Source: Acetobacteraceae bacterium (lineage in GTDB: Bacteria > Pseudomonadota > Alphaproteobacteria > Acetobacterales > Acetobacteraceae). From it: a DNA stretch of 64,000 bases. The translations under genes were made by a program, and so were the position numbers. How positions within the stretch are numbered: position 1 is the first letter of the stretch; each line of letters opens with the position of its first letter. The notes below the pieces were generated by a model, which saw nothing but the letters and a program-made list of their open reading frames with translations, made no database searches and was not told the origin of the DNA. The DNA is taken from positions 1 to 64,000 of the forward strand of contig JAMXLO010000029.1 of assembly GCA_024280945.1 (NCBI GenBank). The letters are read 5' to 3'. Below, piece after piece: positions 51,673-60,774 of this stretch.

Positions 51673-53631
51673 TTGAACCGCATAACCGCAAGACCGGGAA
51701 TCTACGGTTTCGCAACGGAACTGGCGGCCATCGGCCTGATGCTGACGATCGTACAGCACACGCCGGCCGCCGCGCAGAGTGGCAAGTATCATGAGGCCCC
51801 GGCGCTCGCCGAGCAGGTGAAGGGAGGCAAGTTGCCGCCAGTGGAGCAGCGTCTGCCGGAACAGCCGCTGGTGGTCCCCGTGGTCGAGAAGGTCGGAGAG
51901 TACGGCGGCGTCTGGCGACGCGCGTTCCTGGGTCCGGCCGATGCCAACAACTATGTGCGCGTCGCCTACGACAGCCTGTTCCGGTTCTCTCCCGATGGCG
52001 CGGACATCGAGCCCAAGATCGCCGTCGGTGCGAAGGCATCCGCCGACTACAAGACCTGGACGATCCTGTTGCGCAAGGGCGCGAAGTGGTCCGACGGCGT
52101 GCCGTTCACCGCCGATGACATCGTCTTCTGGTACAAGAACATCCTACTGAACAAGGACCTGATGCCGTCACTGCCGACCTGGATGCGCAACGCCGACGGC
52201 ACCGCGGCGAAGGTGGAGAAGGTGGACGACACCACGGTGCAGTTCACCTACGACCGTCCCGCCACGTTGTTCCTTTCGGAGGTCGCCAACCAGGATGGCC
52301 CCGACCTGCAGTATGCGATGTTTCAGCCGGAGCATTATCTGAAGAAGTTTCACCCGGCCTACGTCTCGAAGGAGGAACTCGACCGCCTGGTACAGGCTGG
52401 GAGCTTCAAGTCCTGGACCGAACTGTTCCTGTCGCGCGCCACACCGGCGCAGAACCCGGAACGTCCGACAATGGCGGCGTGGATGCCGGTGAGCCGGGTC
52501 AGCGATCCGGTGTTCACCATCCGGCGCAATCCGTACTACATCGGCGTCGACAAGGACGGGAACCAGCTGCCGTATATCGATGAGGTGCGGTTCACCTACT
52601 TCGCCGACCAGCAGGCACTGAACCTGGCCGCCATCGCCGGCGACTTCGACATGCAAGAGCGCCACATCCAGATGACCAACTACCCAGTGCTCAAAGAGCA
52701 GGAACGCACCGGCAAATACCGGGTGATCACCTGGCCGACCTTTGGCGGGTCGGATGCGGTGATCGCGCTCAACGCCACCTACGCGGCCGATCCGGAGATC
52801 GGCAAGCTGATGGCGACGAAGGATTTTCGTATCGCATTGTCGTACGCGATCAATCGCGATGAGATCAAGGAGTCGGTGTTCCTGGGTCTGGGCGAGGCGC
52901 GACAGGCCGTGGCGGCGCCTTGGCATCCTTACTTTCCTGGCAAGGAATGGGCCACGAAGTACACCGAGTTCGACCGTGACCGGGCGAACAAGATGCTGGA
53001 CGCTCTTGGACTGACGAAGCGCGATCCGCAAGGCATTCGGCTGATGGCCAATGGCAAGCCAGCAACCATCGAGATCAGTGTCGTGCCCGCATTCGGCGCC
53101 TGGCCCGACGTGGCGCAGCTCGTTGCCAAGGACTGGGAGGCGGTCGGGGTCAAGACCATCGTGCAAATCCGCGAGCGGGCGCTGCATTTCAACATGCGCC
53201 CCGCGAACCAGCTGATGGCCGAGATCTGGAACGAGGACACCACGGCGTTCCCGTTCACCGGAGGATCGAAGTTCGATCCGCGCAACGGCGCGCTGTCCCA
53301 GTTGACGGTCGGCCCGCTGTATTCGCGCTGGCTGGATACGAAAGGCAAGGAGGGCGTCGAACCGACCGAGCCGATCAAGCGCATCATGCAGCTGATCGAC
53401 ACGGCCCGAACCGTGGGGCACGATGGGCAGGTGCAGGCGGCGCAGGAGCTGTTCCGCATCTGGGCGGACAATGTCTATGAGATCGGCACCATCGGGCTGA
53501 CGCCGATGGTCCAGGGCGTCGTCGTCATCAACACCAAGATGCACAACGTTCCGACGACCCTCGGCAATGATTGGCCGCTGCGCAGTCCTGGCAACGCGCG
53601 CACCGAGCAGTTCTTCTTCTCGTCGAAGTGA
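51673..53631 (+). CDS. ABC transporter substrate-binding protein, family 5 (peptide type)
   Basis: Start TTG 51673 is chosen because GGAGG lies six bases upstream; the in-frame ATG at 51652 lacks such a site. The product is 652 aa with a signal segment (FATELAAIGLMLTIVQHTPAAAQ). This is the long form of family 5 binding proteins: YDSLFRFSPDGADIEPKIA, WTILLRKGAKWSDGVPFTADDIVFW and IALSYAINRDEIKE are clear. It delivers its ligand to the permeases encoded next; the stop overlaps the next GTG (GTGA). The size and layout resemble TT_C0383-type or microcin C-type binding proteins, but the ligand is unknown. Confidence 0.9.
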   Translation: MNRITARPGIYGFATELAAIGLMLTIVQHTPAAAQSGKYHEAPALAEQVKGGKLPPVEQRLPEQPLVVPVVEKVGEYGGVWRRAFLGPADANNYVRVAYDSLFRFSPDGADIEPKIAVGAKASADYKTWTILLRKGAKWSDGVPFTADDIVFWYKNILLNKDLMPSLPTWMRNADGTAAKVEKVDDTTVQFTYDRPATLFLSEVANQDGPDLQYAMFQPEHYLKKFHPAYVSKEELDRLVQAGSFKSWTELFLSRATPAQNPERPTMAAWMPVSRVSDPVFTIRRNPYYIGVDKDGNQLPYIDEVRFTYFADQQALNLAAIAGDFDMQERHIQMTNYPVLKEQERTGKYRVITWPTFGGSDAVIALNATYAADPEIGKLMATKDFRIALSYAINRDEIKESVFLGLGEARQAVAAPWHPYFPGKEWATKYTEFDRDRANKMLDALGLTKRDPQGIRLMANGKPATIEISVVPAFGAWPDVAQLVAKDWEAVGVKTIVQIRERALHFNMRPANQLMAEIWNEDTTAFPFTGGSKFDPRNGALSQLTVGPLYSRWLDTKGKEGVEPTEPIKRIMQLIDTARTVGHDGQVQAAQELFRIWADNVYEIGTIGLTPMVQGVVVINTKMHNVPTTLGNDWPLRSPGNARTEQFFFSSK

Positions 53632-54614
53632 CCCGCTACATAGTTCAGCGGTTGCTGTTGCTGCCGTTCCTGCTGCTGGTCTACTCGTTCGTCATCTTCG
53701 TGATCATCCAGGCGCCGCCTGGGGATTTTCTGACGGCCTATGTGGCGACCCTGTCGGCTTCGGGAACGTCGGTCAGCGCCGAACAGATCGAGGCGCTGCG
53801 TCATACCTATGGGCTGGATCAGCCATTCGTCGTGCAGTACCTCTATTGGCTGCGAAACCTGCTGGCCGGTAATTTCGGCGTTTCGCTGGAATACCACCGG
53901 CCGAATGCAGAGCTGATCGAAGAACAATTGGGCCTGACCGTGGCGTTGGCGGTCATGTCCTTTGTGCTCACGTGGCTCATCGCGGTCCCGGCCGGGATCT
54001 ATTCCGCCACTCACCGTCGATCCGTTCTGGACCACCTGCTCACGGTTATCAACTACATCGGAGTGGCAACGCCGAACTTCATGCTGGCCCTGATCCTGAT
54101 GTGGATCGCGTTCGCGTATTTCGGCATCAGCGTCACTGGGTTGTTCTCGCCCGAATACGCCGATGCACCGTGGAGCCTGGCGAAACTCGGCGATCTGCTG
54201 GCGCATCTCTGGCTGCCGGCGCTGATCCTGGGCATTGCCGGGACCGCGCGTCTGACCCGGATCATGCGCGCCAACCTGCTGGATGAGCTGAACAAGCCCT
54301 ACGTCGTGACGGCGCGCGCCAAGGGATTGCGCGAGTGGCGACTCGTGCTTCGCTACCCTGTGCGGCTGGCGCTCAATCCGCTGGTCAGCACGATTGGATG
54401 GTATCTGCCGCAGCTGTTCTCCGGCAGCCTTATCGTGGCGACGGTGATGAACCTGCCGAACATCGGGCCGCTGCTGCTGCGCGCACTGGTCAACCAGGAC
54501 ATGTACCTCGCCGGAGGCATCCTGCTGATCTATTCGTTCCTGACCATTGTTGGCACGCTGCTCTCCGACATCGCTCTGGCGATGATGGACCCGCGTATCC
54601 GCATGGGGGCGTGA
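53628..54614 (+). CDS. Oligopeptide-type ABC transporter permease (DppB/OppB-like)
   Basis: A 328-aa membrane protein starting at GTG 53628, overlapping the binding-protein stop. It has the DppB layout: an N-terminal helix (YIVQRLLLLPFLLLVYSFVIFVI), QAPPGDF, LDQPFVVQYLYWLRNLLAGNFG, and the ATPase-contact loop YVVTARAKGLREWRL (EAA-type). About six helices are seen. A TGATG overlap links it to the next permease gene. With it, it forms the inner-membrane channel. Confidence 0.93.
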   Translation: MTRYIVQRLLLLPFLLLVYSFVIFVIIQAPPGDFLTAYVATLSASGTSVSAEQIEALRHTYGLDQPFVVQYLYWLRNLLAGNFGVSLEYHRPNAELIEEQLGLTVALAVMSFVLTWLIAVPAGIYSATHRRSVLDHLLTVINYIGVATPNFMLALILMWIAFAYFGISVTGLFSPEYADAPWSLAKLGDLLAHLWLPALILGIAGTARLTRIMRANLLDELNKPYVVTARAKGLREWRLVLRYPVRLALNPLVSTIGWYLPQLFSGSLIVATVMNLPNIGPLLLRALVNQDMYLAGGILLIYSFLTIVGTLLSDIALAMMDPRIRMGA

Positions 54615-55753
54615 TGCGGGCGCCATCGATCGCTTCTGATGCCACCGTATCCGACGTGCAGGTTACCGCGGCCGAGGAAAGAATCGCCGTTGCATCCAAT
54701 TGGCAACTGGTGTGGTGGCGCTTCCGCAAGCACCATCTGGCGCTGTTCAGTGCCGGTCTGCTGATCTGCCTGTACTGCGTCGTGATCTGCCCGGCATTCT
54801 TCGCCACCCAGGATCCACAGCGGACCGATGCGCGGCAGGCATTCATTCCGGTACAGACGCTGCATCTGTTCGATGGCGGCTGGAATCCATGGATCCCAGC
54901 GACCGTCGGCAAGCGCAATCCGGTCACGCTGCGAATGGAGTGGACGACCGATCCGCAGCGGAAGATCCGTGTGAGCTTCTTCACGCGTGGCGAACCTTAC
55001 CGGCTGTTCGGCCTGTTCGACGCGAACATCCACCTGCTCGGCGCGACAGATCCCACGCAGCGGATCTTCCTGCTGGGCTCCGACCGGCTTGGCCGAGACC
55101 AATGGTCGCGCATCATGTACGGCACGCAGACCTCTATGACGGTGGGCCTCGTCGCGGTCACGCTGAGTGTGATCTTCGGCGTGGTGCTGGGCGGAATTTC
55201 CGGCTATTTCGGTGGCTTCATCGACCTGGTGATCCAGCGCCTGATCGAGCTACTACAATCTGTTCCCACCATACCGATCTGGCTCGCTTTATCCGCGGCA
55301 CTGCCGCGCGACTGGACGCCGATCCAGGTGTTCTTTGCCATCACGGTCATCCTGTCGCTGGTCGGCTGGACCACGCTGGGCCGCGAAGTGCGCGGGCGAT
55401 TTCTCGCGTTGCGCGAGGAGGACTTCGTGCTCGCCGCCCGTCTCGCTGGTGCCAGGCGGATGCGCATCATTCTGCGCCATATGGTGCCCACCTTTCTCAG
55501 CCACATCATCGCTACGAGCTCGCTGGCGATTCCCGTGATGATCATCAACGAGACATCATTGTCCTTCCTCGGCCTCGGCATCAGGCCCCCGGCGATAAGC
55601 TGGGGCGTGTTGTTGCAGGAGGCGCAGAACATCCAGACCCTGGCGCTGGCGCCGTGGCTGCTGATCCCCGGGCTGGTTGTCATCGTCGCGGTGCTGGCGT
55701 TCAATCTTGTAGGCGATGGCCTGCGTGATGCATCAGATCCGTATAGTCATTGA
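54614..55753 (+). CDS. Oligopeptide-type ABC transporter permease (DppC/OppC-like)
   Basis: A 379-aa permease starting at ATG 54614-54616, one base inside the preceding stop. It has the OppC layout: an N-terminal soluble part, helix 1 (LALFSAGLLICLYCVVICPAFF), a periplasmic loop longer than in DppC (about residues 65-150), GTDRLGRD-like LGSDRLGRDQWSRIMYG, and the contact loop DFVLAARLAGARRMRII. ETSLSFLGLGIRPP near the end is typical. It partners the preceding permease. Confidence 0.93.
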   Translation: MRAPSIASDATVSDVQVTAAEERIAVASNWQLVWWRFRKHHLALFSAGLLICLYCVVICPAFFATQDPQRTDARQAFIPVQTLHLFDGGWNPWIPATVGKRNPVTLRMEWTTDPQRKIRVSFFTRGEPYRLFGLFDANIHLLGATDPTQRIFLLGSDRLGRDQWSRIMYGTQTSMTVGLVAVTLSVIFGVVLGGISGYFGGFIDLVIQRLIELLQSVPTIPIWLALSAALPRDWTPIQVFFAITVILSLVGWTTLGREVRGRFLALREEDFVLAARLAGARRMRIILRHMVPTFLSHIIATSSLAIPVMIINETSLSFLGLGIRPPAISWGVLLQEAQNIQTLALAPWLLIPGLVVIVAVLAFNLVGDGLRDASDPYSH

Positions 55754-55777
55754 CAGTTTCGTTGCGGCAGTAGCGAC

Positions 55778-56794
55778 GTGACGATCGATGCCGAACCGCT
55801 GCTCCGCGTGCGCGATCTGCGCGTGTCGTTCCAACTGGACGAAGGGACGGTACGCGCAGTCGATGGCGTCAGCTTCGACGTGTTTCCCCGCCAGGTCGTG
55901 GGCATCGTCGGTGAAAGCGGCTGCGGCAAGAGCGTGACGATGCGGGCCGTGCTGCAGCTGATCGATCCGCCCGGCCGCATCACCGGGGGCGAGATCACCT
56001 ACCGTCAGAATGGCAGGCCGATCGACCTTGCGCGCGTCTCTCCACGCAGCCGGCAGATGCGTGACCTGCGCGGTGCGGAGGTTGCGCTGATTCCGCAAGA
56101 ACCGATGGCGGCTTTCAGTCCGGTGCACACGGTCGGCGCACAGATCATCGAGGCGATCATGTTGCACGAACGGCTTGGCCGCGGGGAGGCGCGCGCCAGG
56201 ACCGTGGAGCTGTTCCGCGATGTCGGCATCTCCATGGCGGAGCAGCGTGTCGATGCGTATTCCTGGCAGCTGTCCGGCGGATTGCGGCAGCGGGCGATGA
56301 TCGCGATGGCGCTTTCATGCCGGCCACGCCTGCTGATCGCCGATGAACCGACCACTGCAATCGATGTGACGACGCAGGCGCAGATCCTGGCTCTGCTGCG
56401 CGAGCTGCAGCAGAAATACGACACCGCGATCATCTTCATCACACACGATCTCGGCGTGATTGCCCAGATGGCAAATTATGTGGTGGTGATGTATCTCGGA
56501 CGCGTCATGGAAGAAGGCCCCGTGGACGAAATCTTCCACGCGCCGAAGCATCCCTATACACGCGCTCTGCTGCGTTCGATTCCCAGCCTGCAGACCGAGA
56601 CCCGCGCCGCACTGCCGGTGATTGCCGGCACTCTGCCACATCCATTCAATCGCCCGCCTGGCTGTCCTTTCCATCCGCGCTGCGAGGACATTCGGCGTGG
56701 CTATTGCGATGTGGCCGTTCCCGCTTTGCATGCGCTGGGACCGCGGCGCGCCGTGAGCTGCTTCCTGCACAGCGATGCCGCGGAACCGGCATGA
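55778..56794 (+). CDS. Oligopeptide-type ABC transporter ATP-binding protein (DppD/OppD-like)
   Basis: A 338-aa ATPase from GTG 55778. Walker A is GESGCGKSV, the signature LSGGLRQRAMIAMAL, Walker B LLIADEPTTAIDV, followed by IIFITHDLGVIAQMA. The C-terminal oligopeptide-family extension carries Cys residues (GCPFHPRCEDIRRGYC), which in relatives bind an iron-sulfur cluster. The gap to the permease gene is 24 bp and the 3' end overlaps the next gene by four bases (ATGA). No strong ribosome binding site is visible. Confidence 0.93.
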   Translation: MTIDAEPLLRVRDLRVSFQLDEGTVRAVDGVSFDVFPRQVVGIVGESGCGKSVTMRAVLQLIDPPGRITGGEITYRQNGRPIDLARVSPRSRQMRDLRGAEVALIPQEPMAAFSPVHTVGAQIIEAIMLHERLGRGEARARTVELFRDVGISMAEQRVDAYSWQLSGGLRQRAMIAMALSCRPRLLIADEPTTAIDVTTQAQILALLRELQQKYDTAIIFITHDLGVIAQMANYVVVMYLGRVMEEGPVDEIFHAPKHPYTRALLRSIPSLQTETRAALPVIAGTLPHPFNRPPGCPFHPRCEDIRRGYCDVAVPALHALGPRRAVSCFLHSDAAEPA

Positions 56795-57795
56795 CAGCCC
56801 CGCTGATCGATGTTCGCGGACTGCGCAAGTTCTTTCCGATCGCCAAGGGCATGCTCGGCCGCATCACCGGCCATGTGCGTGCCGTCGACGACGTGAGCTT
56901 CTCGGTGCAGGAGGGTGAAACCCTCGGGCTAGTGGGTGAAAGCGGCTGCGGCAAGACGACCACGGCGCGCTGCATCCTGCGGGCGATCGATCCGACGGAT
57001 GGGCAGGTGCTGTACCGCACCAGCGGCGGCAAGATTGTCGATCTGGCGCCGATGTCGCCGGCAGAGCTCGCGCCGTTCCGCAAAGAGATCCAGATGATCT
57101 TTCAGGATCCGTTCGGTTCACTCAATCCGCGCATGACGCTGTTCGACAACGTCGGTGAGCCGCTGCTGGTGAATGGCATGCGCAACCGCCGCGAACGCAT
57201 GGACCGCGTGGCCGAACTGCTGCGCCTGGTCGGGCTGCGGCCGGAGTTCATGCACCGTTTCCCGCATGCATTCAGCGGCGGCCAGCGCCAGCGCATCGGC
57301 ATCGCTCGCGCGCTGGCGACGAGCCCACGACTCGTGGTAGCCGATGAACCGGTGTCTGCCTTGGATGTATCCGTGCAGGCACAGGTGCTGAACCTGCTGC
57401 TGGAGCTGCAAGCGCGCCTGCGGCTGACGTTCCTGTTCGTAGCGCACGACCTGTCCGTGGTGCGGCATATCTGCGATCGCGTGGCGGTGATGTATGTGGG
57501 GAGACTGGTTGAGCTGGCACCCACCGATGCGGTGTTCAGCCGGCCACGCCATCCATATACCGCCGCGCTGATGCGCGCCGTTCCGGTGCCTGATCCGCGC
57601 GTGTCGGGTGCTGATGGGATCCTGAAGGGCGAGGTCCCGAGCCCAGCGTCGCCGCCATCCGGCTGCTATTTTCACCCGCGATGCACGCTTGCTCAAGAAC
57701 GCTGCCAGCGGGAGGCGCCAGCGTTGCAGGAAGTGACCCCCGGGCATTTTGCGCGATGCCACTTTGCCGCCGAACTTGATCTGGCGATGCGCTGA
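56791..57795 (+). CDS. Oligopeptide-type ABC transporter ATP-binding protein (DppF/OppF-like)
   Basis: A 334-aa ATPase starting at ATG 56791 inside the end of the preceding gene. Walker A GESGCGKTTTARCI, IFQDPFGSLNPRM (the OppF hallmark after Walker A), signature FSGGQRQRIGIARAL, Walker B LVVADEPVSALDV and a FVAHDLSVVRHI switch region are present. The C-terminus has the Cys-containing extension GCYFHPRCTLAQERC. It ends the five-gene transporter operon that begins at 51673. Confidence 0.94.
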   Translation: MTAPLIDVRGLRKFFPIAKGMLGRITGHVRAVDDVSFSVQEGETLGLVGESGCGKTTTARCILRAIDPTDGQVLYRTSGGKIVDLAPMSPAELAPFRKEIQMIFQDPFGSLNPRMTLFDNVGEPLLVNGMRNRRERMDRVAELLRLVGLRPEFMHRFPHAFSGGQRQRIGIARALATSPRLVVADEPVSALDVSVQAQVLNLLLELQARLRLTFLFVAHDLSVVRHICDRVAVMYVGRLVELAPTDAVFSRPRHPYTAALMRAVPVPDPRVSGADGILKGEVPSPASPPSGCYFHPRCTLAQERCQREAPALQEVTPGHFARCHFAAELDLAMR

Positions 57796-57932
57796 GGGGT
57801 CGGCTTGCCGGCTCGGCATCGGTCATCTCGCGTCGGGTGACAATTTGTCATGCGACGGCTGAGAACATATCGTTTGCCGCCGGGCACGCGATGGTCATGT
57901 GATTGCCAGGTTTCCGGAGGGAGAGCACGACG

Positions 57933-58760
57933 ATGCCGCTTGATATCGCTACACGACGCCAGCAGACGACGACGGCGGAACTGCATTATCTGATACGCAC
58001 GGCAGAAAGGCCGGCGCGCTACGTAAAGGAACCGCCACCTGGTGTGCCGAGATGGAACGGCATTGACGACCCACACACTGTGCTGATCGAAGACGCACGC
58101 GGTCGCGAGTCAGAGTTCACCTTGGACCGCAATGGCTTTGCGTTGATCAAGGCGCCGACGTCTGTCGCCAACTTCTATGACCCCGACGAGATCAAATCGG
58201 TTTATTACCCAGAGGTCGAACAGCTGCTGCGCGAAACGCTCGGTGCATCGCGTGTCGTCGTCTTCGATCACAATGTGCGCAACGGGGGACGCAGCGACCT
58301 TCCTCAGCCTTCGCGCAGGGTGCATAACGACCATACCATCAATTCAGCGCCGCGACGGGTGCGTGACCATCTTGGAGCCGAGGCCGAAGAGCTGCTGAAA
58401 CATCGGTTCGGCATCGTGAACGTCTGGCGGCCGATTCGTGGGCCAGTGCTGGATTCGCCGCTTGCGCTGTGCGATGCGCGCAGCTTTACCGACGACGACC
58501 TGATCGCCAGTGATCTGGTTTATCAGCATGTCCGTGGGGAGACCTCCTCGGTCGAGTTCAAACCGGGGCACCGGTGGTACTATTTCTCGGAGCAGCAACC
58601 TGACGAAGTGATTCTTATCCGCGTCCATGACAGCGCCACCGATGGGCGCGCCAGGCTGTCGTTCCATACATCATTCGAGAACCCGCTGGCGCCGAAAGAC
58701 GCACCGCCGAGAGAGAGCATCGAGGTCCGCTCCCTGGTTTTCTTCCCGCCGAACGCCTGA
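57933..58760 (+). CDS. CmcJ/NvfI-family non-haem iron oxygenase
   Basis: A 275-aa protein starting at MPLDIATRRQ, with a purine-rich GGGAG upstream. VHNDHT gives His131 and Asp133, and SFHTSFENP gives His245: the H-x-D...H set expected for Fe(II)/2-oxoglutarate-type enzymes. Other family features are NVWRPIRGPVLDSPLALCD and YYFSEQQPDEVILIRVHDS. Characterised relatives act in cephamycin methoxylation (CmcJ) and as a fungal endoperoxygenase (NvfI); the substrate here is unknown. It lies 137 bp after the transporter operon on the same strand and ahead of an LLM monooxygenase gene, so it probably oxidises the imported compound. Confidence 0.85.
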   Translation: MPLDIATRRQQTTTAELHYLIRTAERPARYVKEPPPGVPRWNGIDDPHTVLIEDARGRESEFTLDRNGFALIKAPTSVANFYDPDEIKSVYYPEVEQLLRETLGASRVVVFDHNVRNGGRSDLPQPSRRVHNDHTINSAPRRVRDHLGAEAEELLKHRFGIVNVWRPIRGPVLDSPLALCDARSFTDDDLIASDLVYQHVRGETSSVEFKPGHRWYYFSEQQPDEVILIRVHDSATDGRARLSFHTSFENPLAPKDAPPRESIEVRSLVFFPPNA

Positions 58761-58766
58761 CCGCGA

Positions 58767-58792
58767 GCCGGCGAGCCATCAGGCTCGCCGGC
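58767..58792 (+). terminator. Hairpin after the CmcJ/NvfI-family gene
   Basis: GCCGGCGAGCC (58767-58777) and GGCTCGCCGGC (58782-58792) form a perfect 11-bp stem with a 4-base ATCA loop, seven bases after the stop codon. No T-run follows, so it is a strong hairpin without the full features of an intrinsic terminator. Confidence 0.6.
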
Positions 58793-58914
58793 CATGCCAT
58801 TCGCCGCCGGACGCCCCAAGGATGGTGTTCGATACACTGCGCAACGCGGCTTTCAGCGCTGGGCATGGTGAGAGCTTGCCCTGGCGAGCTCGGTTGACGC
58901 AAAGCCGGGCTCTT

Positions 58915-59238
58915 TCATTTATACCATTTGCGCCCACGTATTGTTCGGATCATCAGGATTACGATGCCGAGAATACTTCTGAAGATAAGTATAGCGACGG
59001 TCAGTTGTAACCACAGTCCGAAATTTCCGATTGTCGACTCAAGGCGATCCCCCCAAGGGTATGGAAGCTGCGAGGAGCCACTCTCGACTAACCTGTCCAT
59101 GCTTCTTTTCCACCAGGTAAGGTACTCAGGTTTGTGAAGCCAAAGATAGGCAGAGCCGCAGAGAACGGCGAGAGCAGTCCAAAAGCGAAAGAAATGAACC
59201 CGAAGCCACGCCCAACCAACTGAAAGAGCTTGCCTCAT
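58915..59238 (-). CDS. Small two-helix membrane protein
   Basis: A 107-aa protein with two hydrophobic segments, near residues 17-35 (FFRFWTALAVLCGSAYLWL) and 75-98 (LWLQLTVAILIFRSILGIVILMI), separated by a polar loop and ended by a basic tail (RTIRGRKWYK). No family is recognised. No good ribosome binding site precedes the ATG at 59236-59238. Base composition is lower in GC than in its neighbours, and it is the only minus-strand gene in the 51.6-64 kb block. It could be a recent insertion. Confidence 0.45.
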   Translation of the reverse strand: MRQALSVGWAWLRVHFFRFWTALAVLCGSAYLWLHKPEYLTWWKRSMDRLVESGSSQLPYPWGDRLESTIGNFGLWLQLTVAILIFRSILGIVILMIRTIRGRKWYK

Positions 59239-59440
59239 CGACAGTCGCTCGGCCCCTCAGGCGTGATACGGATTAAGCCACCGGGCTGCCACCAGCCTGG
59301 GAGCAGCCCAGCGCACTCCGCTCTGTGCGCGTCCGGCCAGAATCATTACTCCAGCTGAAAGCAGACGGCCACACCGCTTGGCGTTGACGAACTCGTACTC
59401 GTCAGCACAATCGCGTACCGACAGGTATCGGAGGAACGCC

Positions 59441-60736
59441 ATGCTCAAGCCCATCATGATCATGTATCCCGTGGTTCCCGCGCATGATGAAGATGAGCGG
59501 GCCGCGCTGCGGCCGATCGGACGTAACCGAGAGCGATACCAAGCTGCCATCTCCGGCATGACCGAGATCATTCAGGCTGCGGATGACATAGGATTCTGGG
59601 GTGCTGCCACCCCCGAGCATCACTTCTGGTCGGAGGGGTATGAGGTGGCGCCCTCTCCAGGAGCTACCAATGCCTACTGGCTGGCCAAGACGAAGCACAT
59701 CCACATTGGACCACTCGGCTACGTAATGAGCACACAGAATCCGATCAGGGTGGCCGAGGAAGTTGCAGTCATCGACCACCTTTCGAAGGGCCGCACCTTC
59801 GTCGGCTTTGCCCGCGGCTACCAATCACGGTGGACCAACACGCTGGGCCAGCACTTCGGCACGCGCGCGACGAAGTCGCCTGATGCCGCAGTCTACAATG
59901 CGCAGACGCTGCAGGCCGGCTTCTCGCAGGAAACTCAGCTGCAGAGAGACAAGGAAGACGACACGCATAACCGCGCAGTATTCGAGGACAATGTCGAGTT
60001 GGTGGTGAAGGCCTGGACGCAGGAGAGCTTCACTCACAAGGGTGTCGCCTGGCATGTCCCCTTTCCGTACGACACGGGGATCGTGGATTGGCCGCTCGCC
60101 CGCGCTGGCGTCACGCAGAGACTTGGCGCTCCCGGCGAAGTGGATGCTCATGGTGTGTGGCGCAGAGCATCGGTGGCGCCTGCGCCATATACGAAACCTC
60201 ATCCAAAAGTGTTTGTCGCGGGCTCGGGCAGCCCCGACACCATCGAGTTCTGCGGCAAACACGGTTTCGTGCCAACTTATTTCGCCTCGATTGCCGCCGC
60301 TGGGCCGCTGTCCGAACGCTACCGCAGTGTCGCGGCGAAGCACGGACACAACTTCGCTCCGGGGCAGAACCAGTGCCTTGTGCGCTGGCTGCAGATCGGC
60401 AAGACCGAGGAAGATGCCCTGAACCGTATCCGTGCCTGGGACCTCGATATCTGGAAGAATTTTTATGCCGCGATGGGCCGCCGCAAGGTGGACGGCGACG
60501 ACATCTTTGGCTCCTTGGTCAATTCAGGCCTGTTCGTGTTCGGGACTGTCGACAGCGTGCGACGCCAGCTTGTCGAGCAGTGGAAAACGCTGCCGGGCGA
60601 GCATATAGCGCTGGTCAATCACTATGCGCAGATGCCAAAGGATGCGGTCATAGAGACGATTGAGATATTCCAGCGTCAGATAAAGCCGGCACTGGATGAG
60701 GTGATTGACAGCACATTCCGCGTCGCAGCGGAATAG
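59441..60736 (+). CDS. LLM-class flavin-dependent oxidoreductase (luciferase-like monooxygenase)
   Basis: A 431-aa TIM-barrel enzyme with GGAGG six bases upstream of the ATG. ADDIGFWGAATPEHHFWSEGYE (about 47-68) matches the N-terminal LLM motif with the EHH residues. IGPLGYVMSTQNPIRVAEEVAVIDHLSKGRTFVGFARGY is the characteristic middle region, and PKVFVAGSGSPDTIEFCGKHG leads to the flavin phosphate site. It uses reduced flavin and oxygen to oxidise its substrate. It starts a run of four catabolic genes on the plus strand. The substrate is not readable. Confidence 0.9.
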   Translation: MLKPIMIMYPVVPAHDEDERAALRPIGRNRERYQAAISGMTEIIQAADDIGFWGAATPEHHFWSEGYEVAPSPGATNAYWLAKTKHIHIGPLGYVMSTQNPIRVAEEVAVIDHLSKGRTFVGFARGYQSRWTNTLGQHFGTRATKSPDAAVYNAQTLQAGFSQETQLQRDKEDDTHNRAVFEDNVELVVKAWTQESFTHKGVAWHVPFPYDTGIVDWPLARAGVTQRLGAPGEVDAHGVWRRASVAPAPYTKPHPKVFVAGSGSPDTIEFCGKHGFVPTYFASIAAAGPLSERYRSVAAKHGHNFAPGQNQCLVRWLQIGKTEEDALNRIRAWDLDIWKNFYAAMGRRKVDGDDIFGSLVNSGLFVFGTVDSVRRQLVEQWKTLPGEHIALVNHYAQMPKDAVIETIEIFQRQIKPALDEVIDSTFRVAAE

Positions 60737-60774
60737 TCTCCACTGCTACCAAGAAGAAACGGAAGGAAACACGG

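Noticed and set aside
52168-53544. 458-codon minus-strand frame opposite the binding protein
   Set aside because: Shadow of the family 5 binding-protein gene.
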